64,000 nucleotides of DNA, from NCBI GenBank assembly GCA_964518215.1, contig CAZFFP010000008.1, forward strand, positions 1-64,000, written 5' to 3'. The notes under the pieces were generated by a model. The model did not search any database. It was not told the DNA's origin and saw only the letters and a list, made by a program, of their open reading frames with translations. Shown one piece after another: positions 51,901 through 60,063 of this stretch (position 1 is the stretch's first letter; the number at the start of each line of letters is the position of its first letter). Origin of the DNA: CAYSGX01 sp964518215 (GTDB taxonomy: Bacteria > Bacteroidota > Bacteroidia > Chitinophagales > CAIOSU01). A program made the translations under genes and the position numbers.

Positions 51901-54900
51901 CGCCACATCATCAGGCTCGATGGAGCTAAACATTTAGTGTTCGACAACTTAGTGGTGAAATCTTTAGACAATACTTTCGGCTGGGGCTTTCATTTGATAA
52001 ATGCTGCCGACAGCAACAAAATATTGAACAGTGTGATTGATGTTTCTTCGGTTACNNNNNNNNNNNNNNNNNNNNNNNNNNNNNNNNNNNNNNNNNNNNN
52101 NNNNNNNNNNNNNNNNNNNNNNNNNNNNNNNNNNNNNNNNNNNNNNNNNNNNNNNTGGCAAACTGCCAACGGTGGTATTTACGATGCCAACTCAAGGGCA
52201 GTGAACCCGCAATTTGCCGACATTGCCAATGCTGATTTTGAGCCTACAGTTTCTTCAGTTAACAATATCGGAACTCCGGTAGGTGTTACCGAAGATATTT
52301 TCGGAATGCCCCGCAGTCTGCTGCTTCCCGATGCAGGAGCCATTGAATTTGATGTGCCCGGTTTAGATGCGGGTATCACATTGGTTTCGCCTCAGTTGCC
52401 GGTTACTTACGGTAATCTTCCTGTTACTGTGGAATTAGTGAATACTCAAACCATTTTAGTGGACGATGTGAAACTTTTTTATACTGACGGCATCATCAGT
52501 GAAACTCAGACATTCGCTAATTTGTCGCTTGCCACAGGCAACAGCGTGAATCTCACATTTACTGTTCCTTACAACTTTACCGCACCAGCCACGCTTACTG
52601 TGTTTATTGATGAAGTGAATGGTGTAACTGATGAAGATCAAGCGAACGATACGGTTCGTATAGCGCTTTGCGAATCGCTTGCCGGAGCATTTACCATTGA
52701 TAGTTCACAAGTAATTTCTCTCACCAATTACCATTCGTTTCAGGCGCTTGCCGATGATATGGCAAATTGCGGAATCAATGGTGTGGTAACGGTAACAGTT
52801 GCCAGCGGCACTTATGTAGAGCAGGTTGTTTTCAGAGAAGTGCCGGGCGCTTCATTGGTGAACACCATCACTTTTGAATCGGCTTCGGGCGATAGCTCTT
52901 TAACTACTTTGAGTTGGTCCGCTACTTCCACCGATATTAATAATTACACCGTAATGATGGATGGCGCAGACTTTTTCACTTTCAAAAATTTTGGATTAGC
53001 CAGAATCGGAACTAATGAAACCTTCTCGAGAATTGTATCCATTCAAAACGGTTGCGATAATAATACATTCACTAACTGTTTATTTTCGGGACCTACCGGA
53101 AACACTTCCACACTAACGACCATCAACAGGACCTCAGTAACATTCCTTTCTTCCAAAAACGATAACAATAAATACACTAATAACTATTTTGTAGGAAACG
53201 GAAATGCATTCTGGGGCGAGTTTACCGCTGGCGCTCCAAAATCTATTGGCACCGAAATTATTAATAACAGAATGGCGGTGTTTTATGCAGGCGTTTTCAT
53301 TACCAATGAAATTGCTCCGGTGATTTATAAAAACTATGTTACCAGAACTAATCCTGCAGCTACTACTGTATTCTTCGGCATTAGTTTGAATTTTGTGGAC
53401 AGCACGGTTACCATTGAGAAAAACCAAGTGTATTGTTACAATGGTGGCTCTAATGCCATCAGATTCAGAAATACTATTTGTAATCCGTTAACTCCGGGAA
53501 GAGTAGTAAATAATTTCGGACAAACCGGAGGCACCGGAACCTCGCAGGGTATTTCCTATGAATTGGATTGTGCCAATATTCTTACTGCACACAATAATAT
53601 TTTGACTACCGGCACTAGTGCTACACTTGGACGTTCGCTCAATATCAGTGGCAACAATTCTCAGAATTTAATTTTCTTGAATAACAATTTTGTAAACACC
53701 GGAGGAGGTTATACCTATTACATTACTTCAGGAGCCACCGGAGGTGTTTCTGTCTCTGATTACAACAATTTATACACTACCGGAAGCAATATTGGTTTCT
53801 GGGGCACAGCCAATACTACCCTTGCCGCTTTCAGAACCGCCTCAGGTAAAGAAGCCAATTCTGTTTCGGGCGACCCTGAATATGTTACCATTGACGACTT
53901 GCATGTAAACGGTATTATTTTAAGTGGGGCAGCAACGCCACTTGCAGAAGTAACCGATGATATTGATGGAGACCTGCGCGACCCGCTTACTCCCGATATT
54001 GGCGCTGATGAATTTGAGCCTGCCGCTATTGATGTGGCTCCTGTTGCGGTGATTTCGCCTGTAAATAATGCTTGTGGCGATGTGAATACTAACGTAGAAG
54101 TAAGTATAACTAATTTTGGAGCATTAGATGCGGAAGATATTGATGTTACTGTAATCATTAACCAAGGAACCGACAGCGACACGCTCTCTACATTGTTTGC
54201 AGGACCTTTGGGTTCCTTACAAACAGCTACGATTACATTAGGAACCATTAACACTTTTGCCGGTGGCAATTATGATTTTATCATTATTGTGAATGTTCTT
54301 GACGACAACGACAATAGTAATGATACTCTGATGGTTTCTGTTAGAGTTCCTGTAACTCCGGATGTTCCTTCTCTGGTAAATGATACTGAAATTGCTTGTT
54401 TAGGAGGGACGGTGTCTTTTGCAGTTGATAATCCTGTTGCGACCTTTTACAATTGGTATGATGAGCCGGTGGGCGGAAATTTAGTTGGTTCGGGCGTATC
54501 GTTTGTAACTCCTGCTGTTACAGAAAATGATACTTTCTATGTAGAAGCATCTAATACTTTAATAGAATTTGTTCCAAGTCCAACACCCGGCACTGGTGGG
54601 TTTATAACTCAAACGGTCGGATGGGGATTAGAGTTTGTGGTTAATACTGATGTTCAGATTGATTCGGTAACAGTTTATCCCACAGGTTCAGGAACGATGA
54701 CAATATCTATTCTTACTCGACCCGGAGGAGCCGTGGTTTATACTGCGCCTGTGAGCAATATTTCAGGTCCCGGTCCTAACAGAGTATATGTTGGAGCTAT
54801 TTTACCTCCCGGAGATTATATGATAGGTATGAGTTCTACAGGTATTACTAGTTTGATAAGAGAGTTAAGCGGCAATTCATTCCCGTATTCAGCTCCCTCT

Positions 54901-56265
54901 GGCTCTTTGGTTGTAACAGGCGGTTCTACTTCTACAGCCACTAATAACTCGGGCGCATATTATTGGTTCTACAACTGGCAAATTAGTATTCCGGGTTGTG
55001 TTTCTGTAAACAGAACTCCTGTATATGCCCTTGTAGATTCTTCACAAACACTTACCGATGCAGCATTTTCATTCTCTGCAAACGAATTGACTGTTGACTT
55101 TGAAATAACCAACCCCGGCAGTTCACCAACAGTAACCTGGGATTTTGGCGATAGCAACAATGGAGTAGGCGTAATCACTCAGCACACTTTCGCCTCCGAT
55201 GGCGCTTACAGCGTTTGCGCTACTGCTGAAAACTCATGTAACACTGATACTGATTGTCGGACAGTTGTTGTGTGTGCCGATTTGGTTGCCGACTTTACAT
55301 ATATATACAATATCAACACTCAAAGAGTAGAGTTTACATATTCCGGAACCGGAAACCCTACTCAAACTATATGGGATTTTGGCGATGCCGGAAGCAGTAT
55401 TCAGACAAATCCAACTTATCAATATGCGAGTGAGAGCAATTATAGTGTAACCTTGTTTACAACCAATCTTTGCGGAGCGCAAAGTAGTGTAACCAAGACC
55501 GTATCTGCTTGTGCTCCTATTGATGTTGTTCTTACAGCTACAGAGGGAAATAGTGCTTTAGAAGCAGATGTTGTGGCAACCACCATTACAGGCGCTCCTA
55601 CTTCATTAGTATTCCAGACTGGCGATGGCGGAGTTTACAATACTGCTACATTCTCACATACTTACCAGACAGAAGGCAATTATGACATTACGCTAATTGC
55701 CACCAATGCTTGTGGTCAGCACGATACTACCGTTATTACTTACAGCGCTTGCGAAGCATTGGCTGCGGGCTTCACTGTTGCCGACAATGCTTTAACAGTA
55801 ACACTTACGCCCGATATTACTTCAGGAACACCTGTTTCTTACGATTGGGACTTTGGCGATAATAATTCTTCTGCCGATGAAAATCCTGTGCATACTTATG
55901 CCGCTGAAGGCACTTATGATATTTCGCTTACTGTTACCAATGCTTGTGGTGAAACAGAGGCTTCTACACAAACCGTTAACATAATTGGGGTGAGTGTTGC
56001 TGATGTTATAGCTGATAACAGCGTGCGTGCTTATCCTAATCCTAACAACGGTAAATTCAGTATTGAAAGAGTTATTTCCATTAATGCTGAAACTTCAATA
56101 ACTATACATAATGTGTTAGGACAGGAAGTTTTCAGTCGCAATTTTAAAGTAGTTCCGGGCAGAAACACTTTCAGCATTGATTTGAAAGAAACTGCTGCGG
56201 GTATATATCAGATTACTATAGAAGATGAAGCAGGAACTTCGCAAATAAGAATTGTGAAAGAATAA
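48976..56265 (+). CDS. giant T9SS type A surface protein with repeated beta-helix modules
   Basis: This secreted protein encodes at least 2429 residues, with 33 or so masked by the N gap. The signal peptide covers residues 1-30 (ending VLAQ). Three homologous modules start with C-x-x-L-[SA]-G-x-[YF]-T-I and contain a right-handed beta-helix-like segment (NLVVKS, FNDADSN, VIDLSGV). Each ends in WQTAN-like and PRSL-PD-GA-EF blocks. A discontinuous region (2 CARDB-like spacers) follows, then four PKD domains (WDFGDSNNGVGV, WDFGDAGSS, QTGDGGV, WDFGDNNSS). The C-terminal sorting domain (AYPNPNNGKFSIERV to IRIVKE) is T9SS type A. The gap makes the true length uncertain. Confidence 0.88.
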   Translation: MRTNQLNSSLSFVITLIAAFTLTFSEVLAQLPDYSKGGATTNTTFILASTSARKTQLIYLPGDFAPVVRGGKITAIYFKYGTNTSGNNQDLTDFTISLGQTTETAFTSNTFFTGLTEVFTRGTYTIPAGAIDEWFRIDLQTPFTYDPQLTLILETQWSTASNTSFNTRTTTVTGRKLYTTAAINATGTASSAFNDFGFNLEVPTGPDAGIQAITAPAANINPGLQDVIVRVRNHSNSTLNTVTIQGEIDSIGTIVRTFTPNLFIVNIDSFKIGAPITIGNYDFKEGPYTISVWTSNPNGLADTDPSNDAAQLNVLSCSALSGNYTINQNLPASSTNFTSFTQAINQLNTCGISGPVVFDVTPGSGPYVEQLDIHSISGMSATNTVTLNGGGDTLKFSPNTNDRHIIRFNGAKHFTINDLVIKSEDPDFGWGVHFFNDADSNTINNCVIDLSGVTSTLLANSTGIVAVNSTTATSTATGTTPNRLTITNNTILGGYHGIRLNGSSTSSAYGHIISENVIEDFYIYGIYLSNSDSCFVLDNDISRGNRQTVTTFYGIYNATSGENLRIERNRIHNTHGSATTLTAAAYGIYFTATDATAGKENYVVNNLIYNFNNTAAQYGIYNSSSDGCYYYHNTISLDEQNIQGTGVTYGFYQITLATDVRFLNNIVSVTRNSTGNKNIIFLATTTTQFISNYNAYFHSGDANSFVGRFTTDFATLANWQTANNNAYDQNSVFADPNFTDPANGDFSPFTILIDNIGTPLGIAEDINLQPRSLTEPDPGAFEFSFVGSDAAIAYLTPAPPLAAGPHLVSVEITNVGTSNITSLDLGYTDGTVTETETFTGLSIAPLATETVAFTTPYNLSSPATLTVFISEVNGTQDLSQANDTASLFICTKLAGNYTINSALPTSGSNFNSFTDAVNALVSCQIDAAVVFDVALGSGPYNEQLNIPYITGSSEVNTITFNGNGSEIHFFPVTAARHIIRLDGAKHLVFDNLVVKSLDNTFGWGFHLINAADSNKILNSVIDVSSVXXXXXXXXXXXXXXXXXXXXXXXXXXXXXXXXXXWQTANGGIYDANSRAVNPQFADIANADFEPTVSSVNNIGTPVGVTEDIFGMPRSLLLPDAGAIEFDVPGLDAGITLVSPQLPVTYGNLPVTVELVNTQTILVDDVKLFYTDGIISETQTFANLSLATGNSVNLTFTVPYNFTAPATLTVFIDEVNGVTDEDQANDTVRIALCESLAGAFTIDSSQVISLTNYHSFQALADDMANCGINGVVTVTVASGTYVEQVVFREVPGASLVNTITFESASGDSSLTTLSWSATSTDINNYTVMMDGADFFTFKNFGLARIGTNETFSRIVSIQNGCDNNTFTNCLFSGPTGNTSTLTTINRTSVTFLSSKNDNNKYTNNYFVGNGNAFWGEFTAGAPKSIGTEIINNRMAVFYAGVFITNEIAPVIYKNYVTRTNPAATTVFFGISLNFVDSTVTIEKNQVYCYNGGSNAIRFRNTICNPLTPGRVVNNFGQTGGTGTSQGISYELDCANILTAHNNILTTGTSATLGRSLNISGNNSQNLIFLNNNFVNTGGGYTYYITSGATGGVSVSDYNNLYTTGSNIGFWGTANTTLAAFRTASGKEANSVSGDPEYVTIDDLHVNGIILSGAATPLAEVTDDIDGDLRDPLTPDIGADEFEPAAIDVAPVAVISPVNNACGDVNTNVEVSITNFGALDAEDIDVTVIINQGTDSDTLSTLFAGPLGSLQTATITLGTINTFAGGNYDFIIIVNVLDDNDNSNDTLMVSVRVPVTPDVPSLVNDTEIACLGGTVSFAVDNPVATFYNWYDEPVGGNLVGSGVSFVTPAVTENDTFYVEASNTLIEFVPSPTPGTGGFITQTVGWGLEFVVNTDVQIDSVTVYPTGSGTMTISILTRPGGAVVYTAPVSNISGPGPNRVYVGAILPPGDYMIGMSSTGITSLIRELSGNSFPYSAPSGSLVVTGGSTSTATNNSGAYYWFYNWQISIPGCVSVNRTPVYALVDSSQTLTDAAFSFSANELTVDFEITNPGSSPTVTWDFGDSNNGVGVITQHTFASDGAYSVCATAENSCNTDTDCRTVVVCADLVADFTYIYNINTQRVEFTYSGTGNPTQTIWDFGDAGSSIQTNPTYQYASESNYSVTLFTTNLCGAQSSVTKTVSACAPIDVVLTATEGNSALEADVVATTITGAPTSLVFQTGDGGVYNTATFSHTYQTEGNYDITLIATNACGQHDTTVITYSACEALAAGFTVADNALTVTLTPDITSGTPVSYDWDFGDNNSSADENPVHTYAAEGTYDISLTVTNACGETEASTQTVNIIGVSVADVIADNSVRAYPNPNNGKFSIERVISINAETSITIHNVLGQEVFSRNFKVVPGRNTFSIDLKETAAGIYQITIEDEAGTSQIRIVKE
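52056..52155. other. assembly gap (100 N) within the giant T9SS gene
   Basis: There are exactly 100 N, the usual placeholder for a gap of unknown size. The flanks are the second of three homologous modules. In the first module the same positions (after GTTAC at 50336 and before TGGCA at 51130) are 793 bases apart, so the missing piece is probably about 0.8 kb. Both 793 and 100 leave remainder 1 when divided by 3, so the shown frame agrees with this. Confidence 0.9.
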
Positions 56266-56286
56266 GATCTCATGGCAAAATGGTTG

Positions 56287-56320
56287 AAAAAAGGCTGCCT
56301 AAAATCGGGCAGCCTTTTTT
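56287..56320. terminator. bidirectional Rho-independent terminator
   Basis: GGCTGCC (56293-56299) pairs with GGCAGCC (56308-56314), with an A-run on one side and a T-run on the other. It lies between the converging giant T9SS gene and recF. Confidence 0.9.
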
Positions 56321-56332
56321 GTTTCATCCCCT

Positions 56333-57415
56333 TCACCCAATTTCAAACACTTCCACGCCATTCATGGCATCGGCAAAGTTTTGTTCTATTCTGGCGCGTT
56401 GAGTGTCGGTAATAAAAATCTGTCCTTGATAATTCTCTCTGATATAGTGAAGCAATTGAAAACTGCGGTGCGTGTCGAGTTTATCGAAAATATCATCGAG
56501 CAATAGGAGAGGAGTTTTTTGCAAATGAGTTTGCAGCAAATGCGCTTGAGCCAATTTCAGCGAAAGCAAAAAAGTTTTTTGTTGTCCCTGTGAGCCAAAT
56601 TTTTTGATGGCTTCACCATCCATCATAAACTCTATGTCATCGCGGTGTATGCCACCGGTGGTGCGTTTCATCAGGCGGTCTTTATCAATATTCTCCTGTA
56701 AAACTTCAGCCATTTTTTTTTCACTTACATCAGAGCGATAATTGAAGGCTACCTGCTCCGAATCGCCCGAAATTTCTTTGTAAATAGTATTGAAATAGGG
56801 CACAAAAACTTCCGCGAAAGTTTTTCTTTTTTCAAAAATAAAATCGCCTGTGGGAGCCATTTTCACATCATAAGCCAGCAACAAATTAGCATCGAATTTT
56901 TGTTGTTCTGCAAACTGCTTCAGCAAAGCATTGCGCTGCAACAAATAACGATTGTATTCCTGCAAAGCTTCCAGATAGCTTCGGTCCATCTGCGAAAGTG
57001 TGCTGTCTAAAAACCTTCTGCGCTCTTCACTTCCGCCATAAATCAACACATGGTCATCGGGCGACACCATCACTACGGGCAAGAGTCCGAGATGATGCGA
57101 CAGTTTTTCGTATTTAACTTCATTTGCCCATATTTCTTTTTTGCGCTCTCGTGGCAGCAGGCATTTCACCTGAATATTTTCTTCCGAAGCCGAAAAAATC
57201 CCATCCAATCGAAACGATACCTGTTCATGACGAATCAGTTGCTGGTCGGTAGCGTTGAAATATGATTTGGTGATGCACAGATAGTAAATGGCATCGAGCA
57301 AATTGGTTTTGCCGGCACCGTTAAAGCCCGTGAAGCAAACAATATTTTTATGGAATCGAAACAGTGTTTCCGAATGGTTTTTAAAATTATATAAATGAAG
57401 TGAATGAAGGAACAC
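56333..57415 (-). CDS. recF: DNA replication and repair protein RecF
   Basis: RecF loads RecA at gaps with RecO and RecR. The 360-residue SMC-like ATPase has Walker A GFNGAGKTN (residues 30-38) after LHSLHLYNFKNH, the block VMVSPDDHVLIYGGSEERRRFLD, the signature-type segment FGSQGQQKTFLLSLKLAQ, and the Walker B LLLLDDIFDKLD. The length is standard. It is divergent from pdhA across 38 bases and convergent with the giant T9SS gene. Confidence 0.96.
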   Translation of the reverse strand: MFLHSLHLYNFKNHSETLFRFHKNIVCFTGFNGAGKTNLLDAIYYLCITKSYFNATDQQLIRHEQVSFRLDGIFSASEENIQVKCLLPRERKKEIWANEVKYEKLSHHLGLLPVVMVSPDDHVLIYGGSEERRRFLDSTLSQMDRSYLEALQEYNRYLLQRNALLKQFAEQQKFDANLLLAYDVKMAPTGDFIFEKRKTFAEVFVPYFNTIYKEISGDSEQVAFNYRSDVSEKKMAEVLQENIDKDRLMKRTTGGIHRDDIEFMMDGEAIKKFGSQGQQKTFLLSLKLAQAHLLQTHLQKTPLLLLDDIFDKLDTHRSFQLLHYIRENYQGQIFITDTQRARIEQNFADAMNGVEVFEIG

Positions 57416-57438
57416 CGTTCAGGCTGCTGATTTTTTAA

Positions 57439-57446
57439 TATTTTTG
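57439..57446 (+). promoter_or_regulatory. -7 promoter element of pdhA
   Basis: TATTTTTG matches TAnnTTTG and lies seven bases before the pdhA ATG. The T-rich context makes a chance match possible, and no clear -33 box is seen. Confidence 0.3.
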
Positions 57447-57453
57447 ACACACT

Positions 57454-58449
57454 ATGGCTGCAACAAAAATAACCAAAGAAACCTACCTGCAATGGTTTGA
57501 AGTAATGCTTCGCCTGCGCAGATTCGAAGAGCGTGCCGGCATGTTATACGGTCAGCAGAAAATCAGAGGCTTTTGTCATTTGTATATCGGGCAGGAAGCG
57601 GTGGCTGCAGGTATGTTGAGTGTTACTCGCCCCGAAGATGCGTGGATCACGGCTTACCGCGATCACGGACTTGCCATTGCCAAAGGAATTACCTGCAACG
57701 AAGCTATGGCAGAGTTGTATGGAAAAGAAACCGGATGCAGCAAAGGCAAAGGCGGCTCCATGCACTTTTTTTCCAAAGAACATCATTTTTATGGCGGGCA
57801 CGGCATAGTAGGCGGACAGATAGGTCTGGGTGCGGGCATTGCTTTTGCCGAACAATACAAAGGCACCGACAATGTATGCATTTGCTTGTTTGGCGATGGC
57901 GCGGCACGGCAGGGCATTTTGCTCGAAACCTATAACATGGCAATGCTTTGGAAACTTCCGGTGGTGTTTATCTGCGAAAATAATTTTTATGCTATGGGCA
58001 CTTCTGTTGGGCGTTCGAGCAATGTAACCGAAATCTATAAACTCGGATTAGCATTCGATATGCCATCTAAAGCGGTGAACGGCATGAGTTGCGAAGAAGT
58101 GCATGAGTCGCTTGATGAAGCCGTGCAGCGCGCCCGCAAAGGCGATGGACCTACTTTTCTCGAAATAAGGACCTATCGCTACAAAGGGCATTCGATGAGC
58201 GACCCTGCCAAATACCGTACTAAAGAAGAAGTGGAAGAATACAAAAAACAAGACCCCATTGAAGTAGTACGCGCTACTATTCTGAAGAAAAAATACGCTA
58301 AAGAAAAAGAGCTTGAAGACATCGAAAACAAAGTGCAACAGGAAATAGACGAATGTGTTACCTTTGCCGAAAATTCGCCCTACCCGGATGCGTCTGAACT
58401 ATACACAGACAATTACGTGCAGGAAGATTACCCATACATTAAACACTAA
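57454..58449 (+). CDS. pdhA: pyruvate dehydrogenase E1 component, alpha subunit
   Basis: E1-alpha binds thiamine diphosphate and decarboxylates pyruvate for acetyl-CoA. The 331-residue protein has LYIGQEAVAAGM, the RDH/HGL block (AYRDHGLAIAKG), GGSMHFFSKEHHFYGGHGIVG, and the TPP motif CLFGDGAARQG (145-155) completed by CENNFYAMGT. The phosphorylatable loop segment SMSDPAKYRTKEEVEEY is conserved. E1-beta, E2 and E3 are not adjacent, so the complex is encoded elsewhere. The TPR gene follows after 18 bases and may share its transcript. Confidence 0.94.
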   Translation: MAATKITKETYLQWFEVMLRLRRFEERAGMLYGQQKIRGFCHLYIGQEAVAAGMLSVTRPEDAWITAYRDHGLAIAKGITCNEAMAELYGKETGCSKGKGGSMHFFSKEHHFYGGHGIVGGQIGLGAGIAFAEQYKGTDNVCICLFGDGAARQGILLETYNMAMLWKLPVVFICENNFYAMGTSVGRSSNVTEIYKLGLAFDMPSKAVNGMSCEEVHESLDEAVQRARKGDGPTFLEIRTYRYKGHSMSDPAKYRTKEEVEEYKKQDPIEVVRATILKKKYAKEKELEDIENKVQQEIDECVTFAENSPYPDASELYTDNYVQEDYPYIKH

Positions 58450-58467
58450 AAATTTTATACCATAACA

Positions 58468-59124
58468 ATGGCATACAAACACGAACACGAAGCTGACGCA
58501 TTAACTAAGTTGCAGCATTATTACGATGAAAATCAAAAACTGATTTCAGGCGCTTTCATAGCCATACTGGTTGTTGTAGCAGGTTATGTCGGTTTTTTTC
58601 ACTGGTATATTCCCGGTCAGGAGCAAGAGGCTCAGGAGAAAATGTTCAGAGCCGTTTCTAATTTTGAAAACGACAACTACGAAGCCGCTCTGAATGGCGA
58701 TGGCAGTTATCCCGGAGTACTGGATATTGCCAAAAAATACAAGTTTACCAAAGCTGCTAATCTTGCCCATTATTATGCAGGCATGAGTTATTTGAACACC
58801 GGCCAGTTTCAAAATGCTATTGACCATTTGAATAAATTCAGTTCTAAAGATAAAGTGGCAGGCACGCTTGCATTGGGAGCTATTGGCGATGCTTATATGG
58901 AATTGGGCAATACTTCCGAAGGTATTTCTTATTATAAAAAAGCTGCCAACAACCAACCCAACGAGTTTACCACTCCGGTGTTTTTGATGCGCACCGCTTT
59001 AGCTTTGGAAGCCAACGGCAACAAAGACGAAGCCGCCAAATTTCTGCAACGCCTGAAAGACGAATACCCCAAAACTCCTGAAGCCGCCAATGCCGATAAG
59101 TATTTGGCGAGACTGGGGAAGTGA
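58468..59124 (+). CDS. TPR-repeat membrane protein (YfgM-like)
   Basis: This 218-residue protein has one N-terminal TM (about residues 23-44, KLISGAFIAILVVVAGYVGFF) and a periplasmic TPR region. Repeats include LAHYYAGMSYLNTGQFQNAIDHL, ALGAIGDAYMELGNTSEGISYYKKA and RTALALEANGNKDEAAKFLQRL. The order TM plus TPR resembles YfgM, a protein that accompanies the Sec translocon or chaperones. The function is inferred only from the layout. It lies 18 bases after pdhA, and a repeat-rich gap follows it. Confidence 0.8.
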   Translation: MAYKHEHEADALTKLQHYYDENQKLISGAFIAILVVVAGYVGFFHWYIPGQEQEAQEKMFRAVSNFENDNYEAALNGDGSYPGVLDIAKKYKFTKAANLAHYYAGMSYLNTGQFQNAIDHLNKFSSKDKVAGTLALGAIGDAYMELGNTSEGISYYKKAANNQPNEFTTPVFLMRTALALEANGNKDEAAKFLQRLKDEYPKTPEAANADKYLARLGK

Positions 59125-59134
59125 TTTTTGATGC

Positions 59135-59167
59135 GATGTTCGACATTTCGATAGGCGATATTCGACA
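59135..59167. repeat. CGATATTCGACA-type repeat, copy 1
   Basis: This 33-base element (GATGTTCGACATTTCG plus ATAGGCGATATTCGACA) differs from copy 2 at 59373-59405 in four bases. Its parts are near-palindromic (TGTCGAATATCG reads as its own type on the other strand). Confidence 0.75.
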
Positions 59168-59208
59168 AACAAGAAGTTCGAAAGTTATAAGGTTTGAAAG
59201 TTGAAGAT

Positions 59209-59251
59209 GTCCCCCTTGAGCGTAAGCTTGTGGCGGTTGCGAAGGGGGAAG
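59209..59251. repeat. CCCCCTT/AAGGGGG hairpin element
   Basis: GTCCCCCTT and AAGGGGGAA arms enclose about 24 bases (TGAGCGTAAGCTTGTGGC and so on). A related element with CCCCCTA/TAGGGGG arms is at 59441-59483. Confidence 0.6.
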
Positions 59252-59372
59252 TGCGGAAGCCTTGAGCAAAGCAGGGGTATGAAAATTTGAAGTTACATTT
59301 TAGAAGTAAGAAGTTGAATTACCGTCTGTTTTAGCTGACGGAAATGGAAGGCTGATTTCTGAGTTAAAATAT

Positions 59373-59405
59373 GATATTCGACAATTCGATAGGCGATGTT
59401 TGACA
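59373..59405. repeat. CGATATTCGACA-type repeat, copy 2
   Basis: This second copy is in the same orientation as copy 1, 29 of 33 bases identical by direct comparison. A degenerate copy in the opposite orientation lies just before ribH (59536-59568). Confidence 0.75.
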
Positions 59406-59440
59406 GTGATTTGAAGTTTGAAAATTTAGGGTAAGTTAAA

Positions 59441-59483
59441 GTCCCCCTACGGGTAGCATTGTGCGAAAGCGATAGGGGGATGA
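59441..59483. repeat. CCCCCTA/TAGGGGG hairpin element
   Basis: GTCCCCCTA and TAGGGGGATGAC arms enclose about 23 bases including CGGGTAGCATTGTGCG. It shares its layout with the element at 59209-59251 but not its loop. Confidence 0.6.
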
Positions 59484-59580
59484 CAATAAAGGCTGAAAAG
59501 TAAAAAAATTAACTTGCTCATTTTACCCCTAACAAGTCGAATATCGAATATCGAAAATCGCTAAGTCGCAAATCTAAAAA

Positions 59581-60063
59581 ATGGCATCATCACTCAAAAA
59601 CCTTTCCGACTACAACCCCGAAAAAATTCCTTCGGTGGAAGGAAAAAAGTTTGGCATTGTAGTATCTGACTATAACAGCGACATCACTTTTAAACTATTG
59701 GAAGGCTGTGTGGAAACCCTTTTGAAACATGGCGCACACGAAAACGATATTTATGTGGAGTATGTGCCCGGAGCATTTGAACTCACTTTCGGAGCGAAAA
59801 TAATTTTAGATAAATACCCAGTAGATGCAGCTATTTGTCTGGGCTGTGTTATTAAAGGCGAAACCGACCACGATAAATATATTAACCATGCCGTTGCGCA
59901 AGGCGTTACCCAACTTTCTCTTCAAACAGGCAAACCTGTAATATTCGGTTTGCTCACTCCCAACACCTATCAGCAAGCTGCCGACCGAGCCGGAGGCAAG
60001 CACGGCAACAAAGGCGTAGAAGCCGCAGTGGCTGCCATTAAAATGGTGGTTTTAATGCAATGA
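59581..60063 (+). CDS. ribH: 6,7-dimethyl-8-ribityllumazine synthase
   Basis: RibH condenses ribulose-derived butanone phosphate with the pyrimidine precursor in riboflavin synthesis. The 160-residue protein has FGIVVSDYNSDITFKLLEG, PGAFELTFGAKI, CLGCVIKGETDHDKYI with the catalytic His, and FGLLTPNTYQQAADRAGGKHGNKGVEAA. The length suits an icosahedral or pentameric form. Other rib genes are absent, and no FMN riboswitch was seen upstream; the upstream gap is filled with repeats. Confidence 0.95.
   Translation: MASSLKNLSDYNPEKIPSVEGKKFGIVVSDYNSDITFKLLEGCVETLLKHGAHENDIYVEYVPGAFELTFGAKIILDKYPVDAAICLGCVIKGETDHDKYINHAVAQGVTQLSLQTGKPVIFGLLTPNTYQQAADRAGGKHGNKGVEAAVAAIKMVVLMQ

Larger units (their letters stand above)
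59125..59580. other. 456-base gap made of short repeats
   Basis: The gap before ribH is a nest of repeats with no gene. CGATATTCGACA-type elements are at 59135-59167 and 59373-59405 (29 of 33 bases identical) and, inverted, near 59536-59568. Two CCCCC/GGGGG hairpin-like elements are at 59209-59251 and 59441-59483. AAGTTATAAGG-type sequence is at 59182-59200. Confidence 0.7.

Noticed and set aside
52056..52155. N run as a real non-coding interruption or frameshift of the gene
   Set aside because: Exactly 100 N is a placeholder, the frame continues and both flanks match a homologous module.
59536..59568. CRISPR-like or recombination site before ribH
   Set aside because: Only two direct copies and one inverted copy exist, without spacers of constant length; better described as interspersed repeats.
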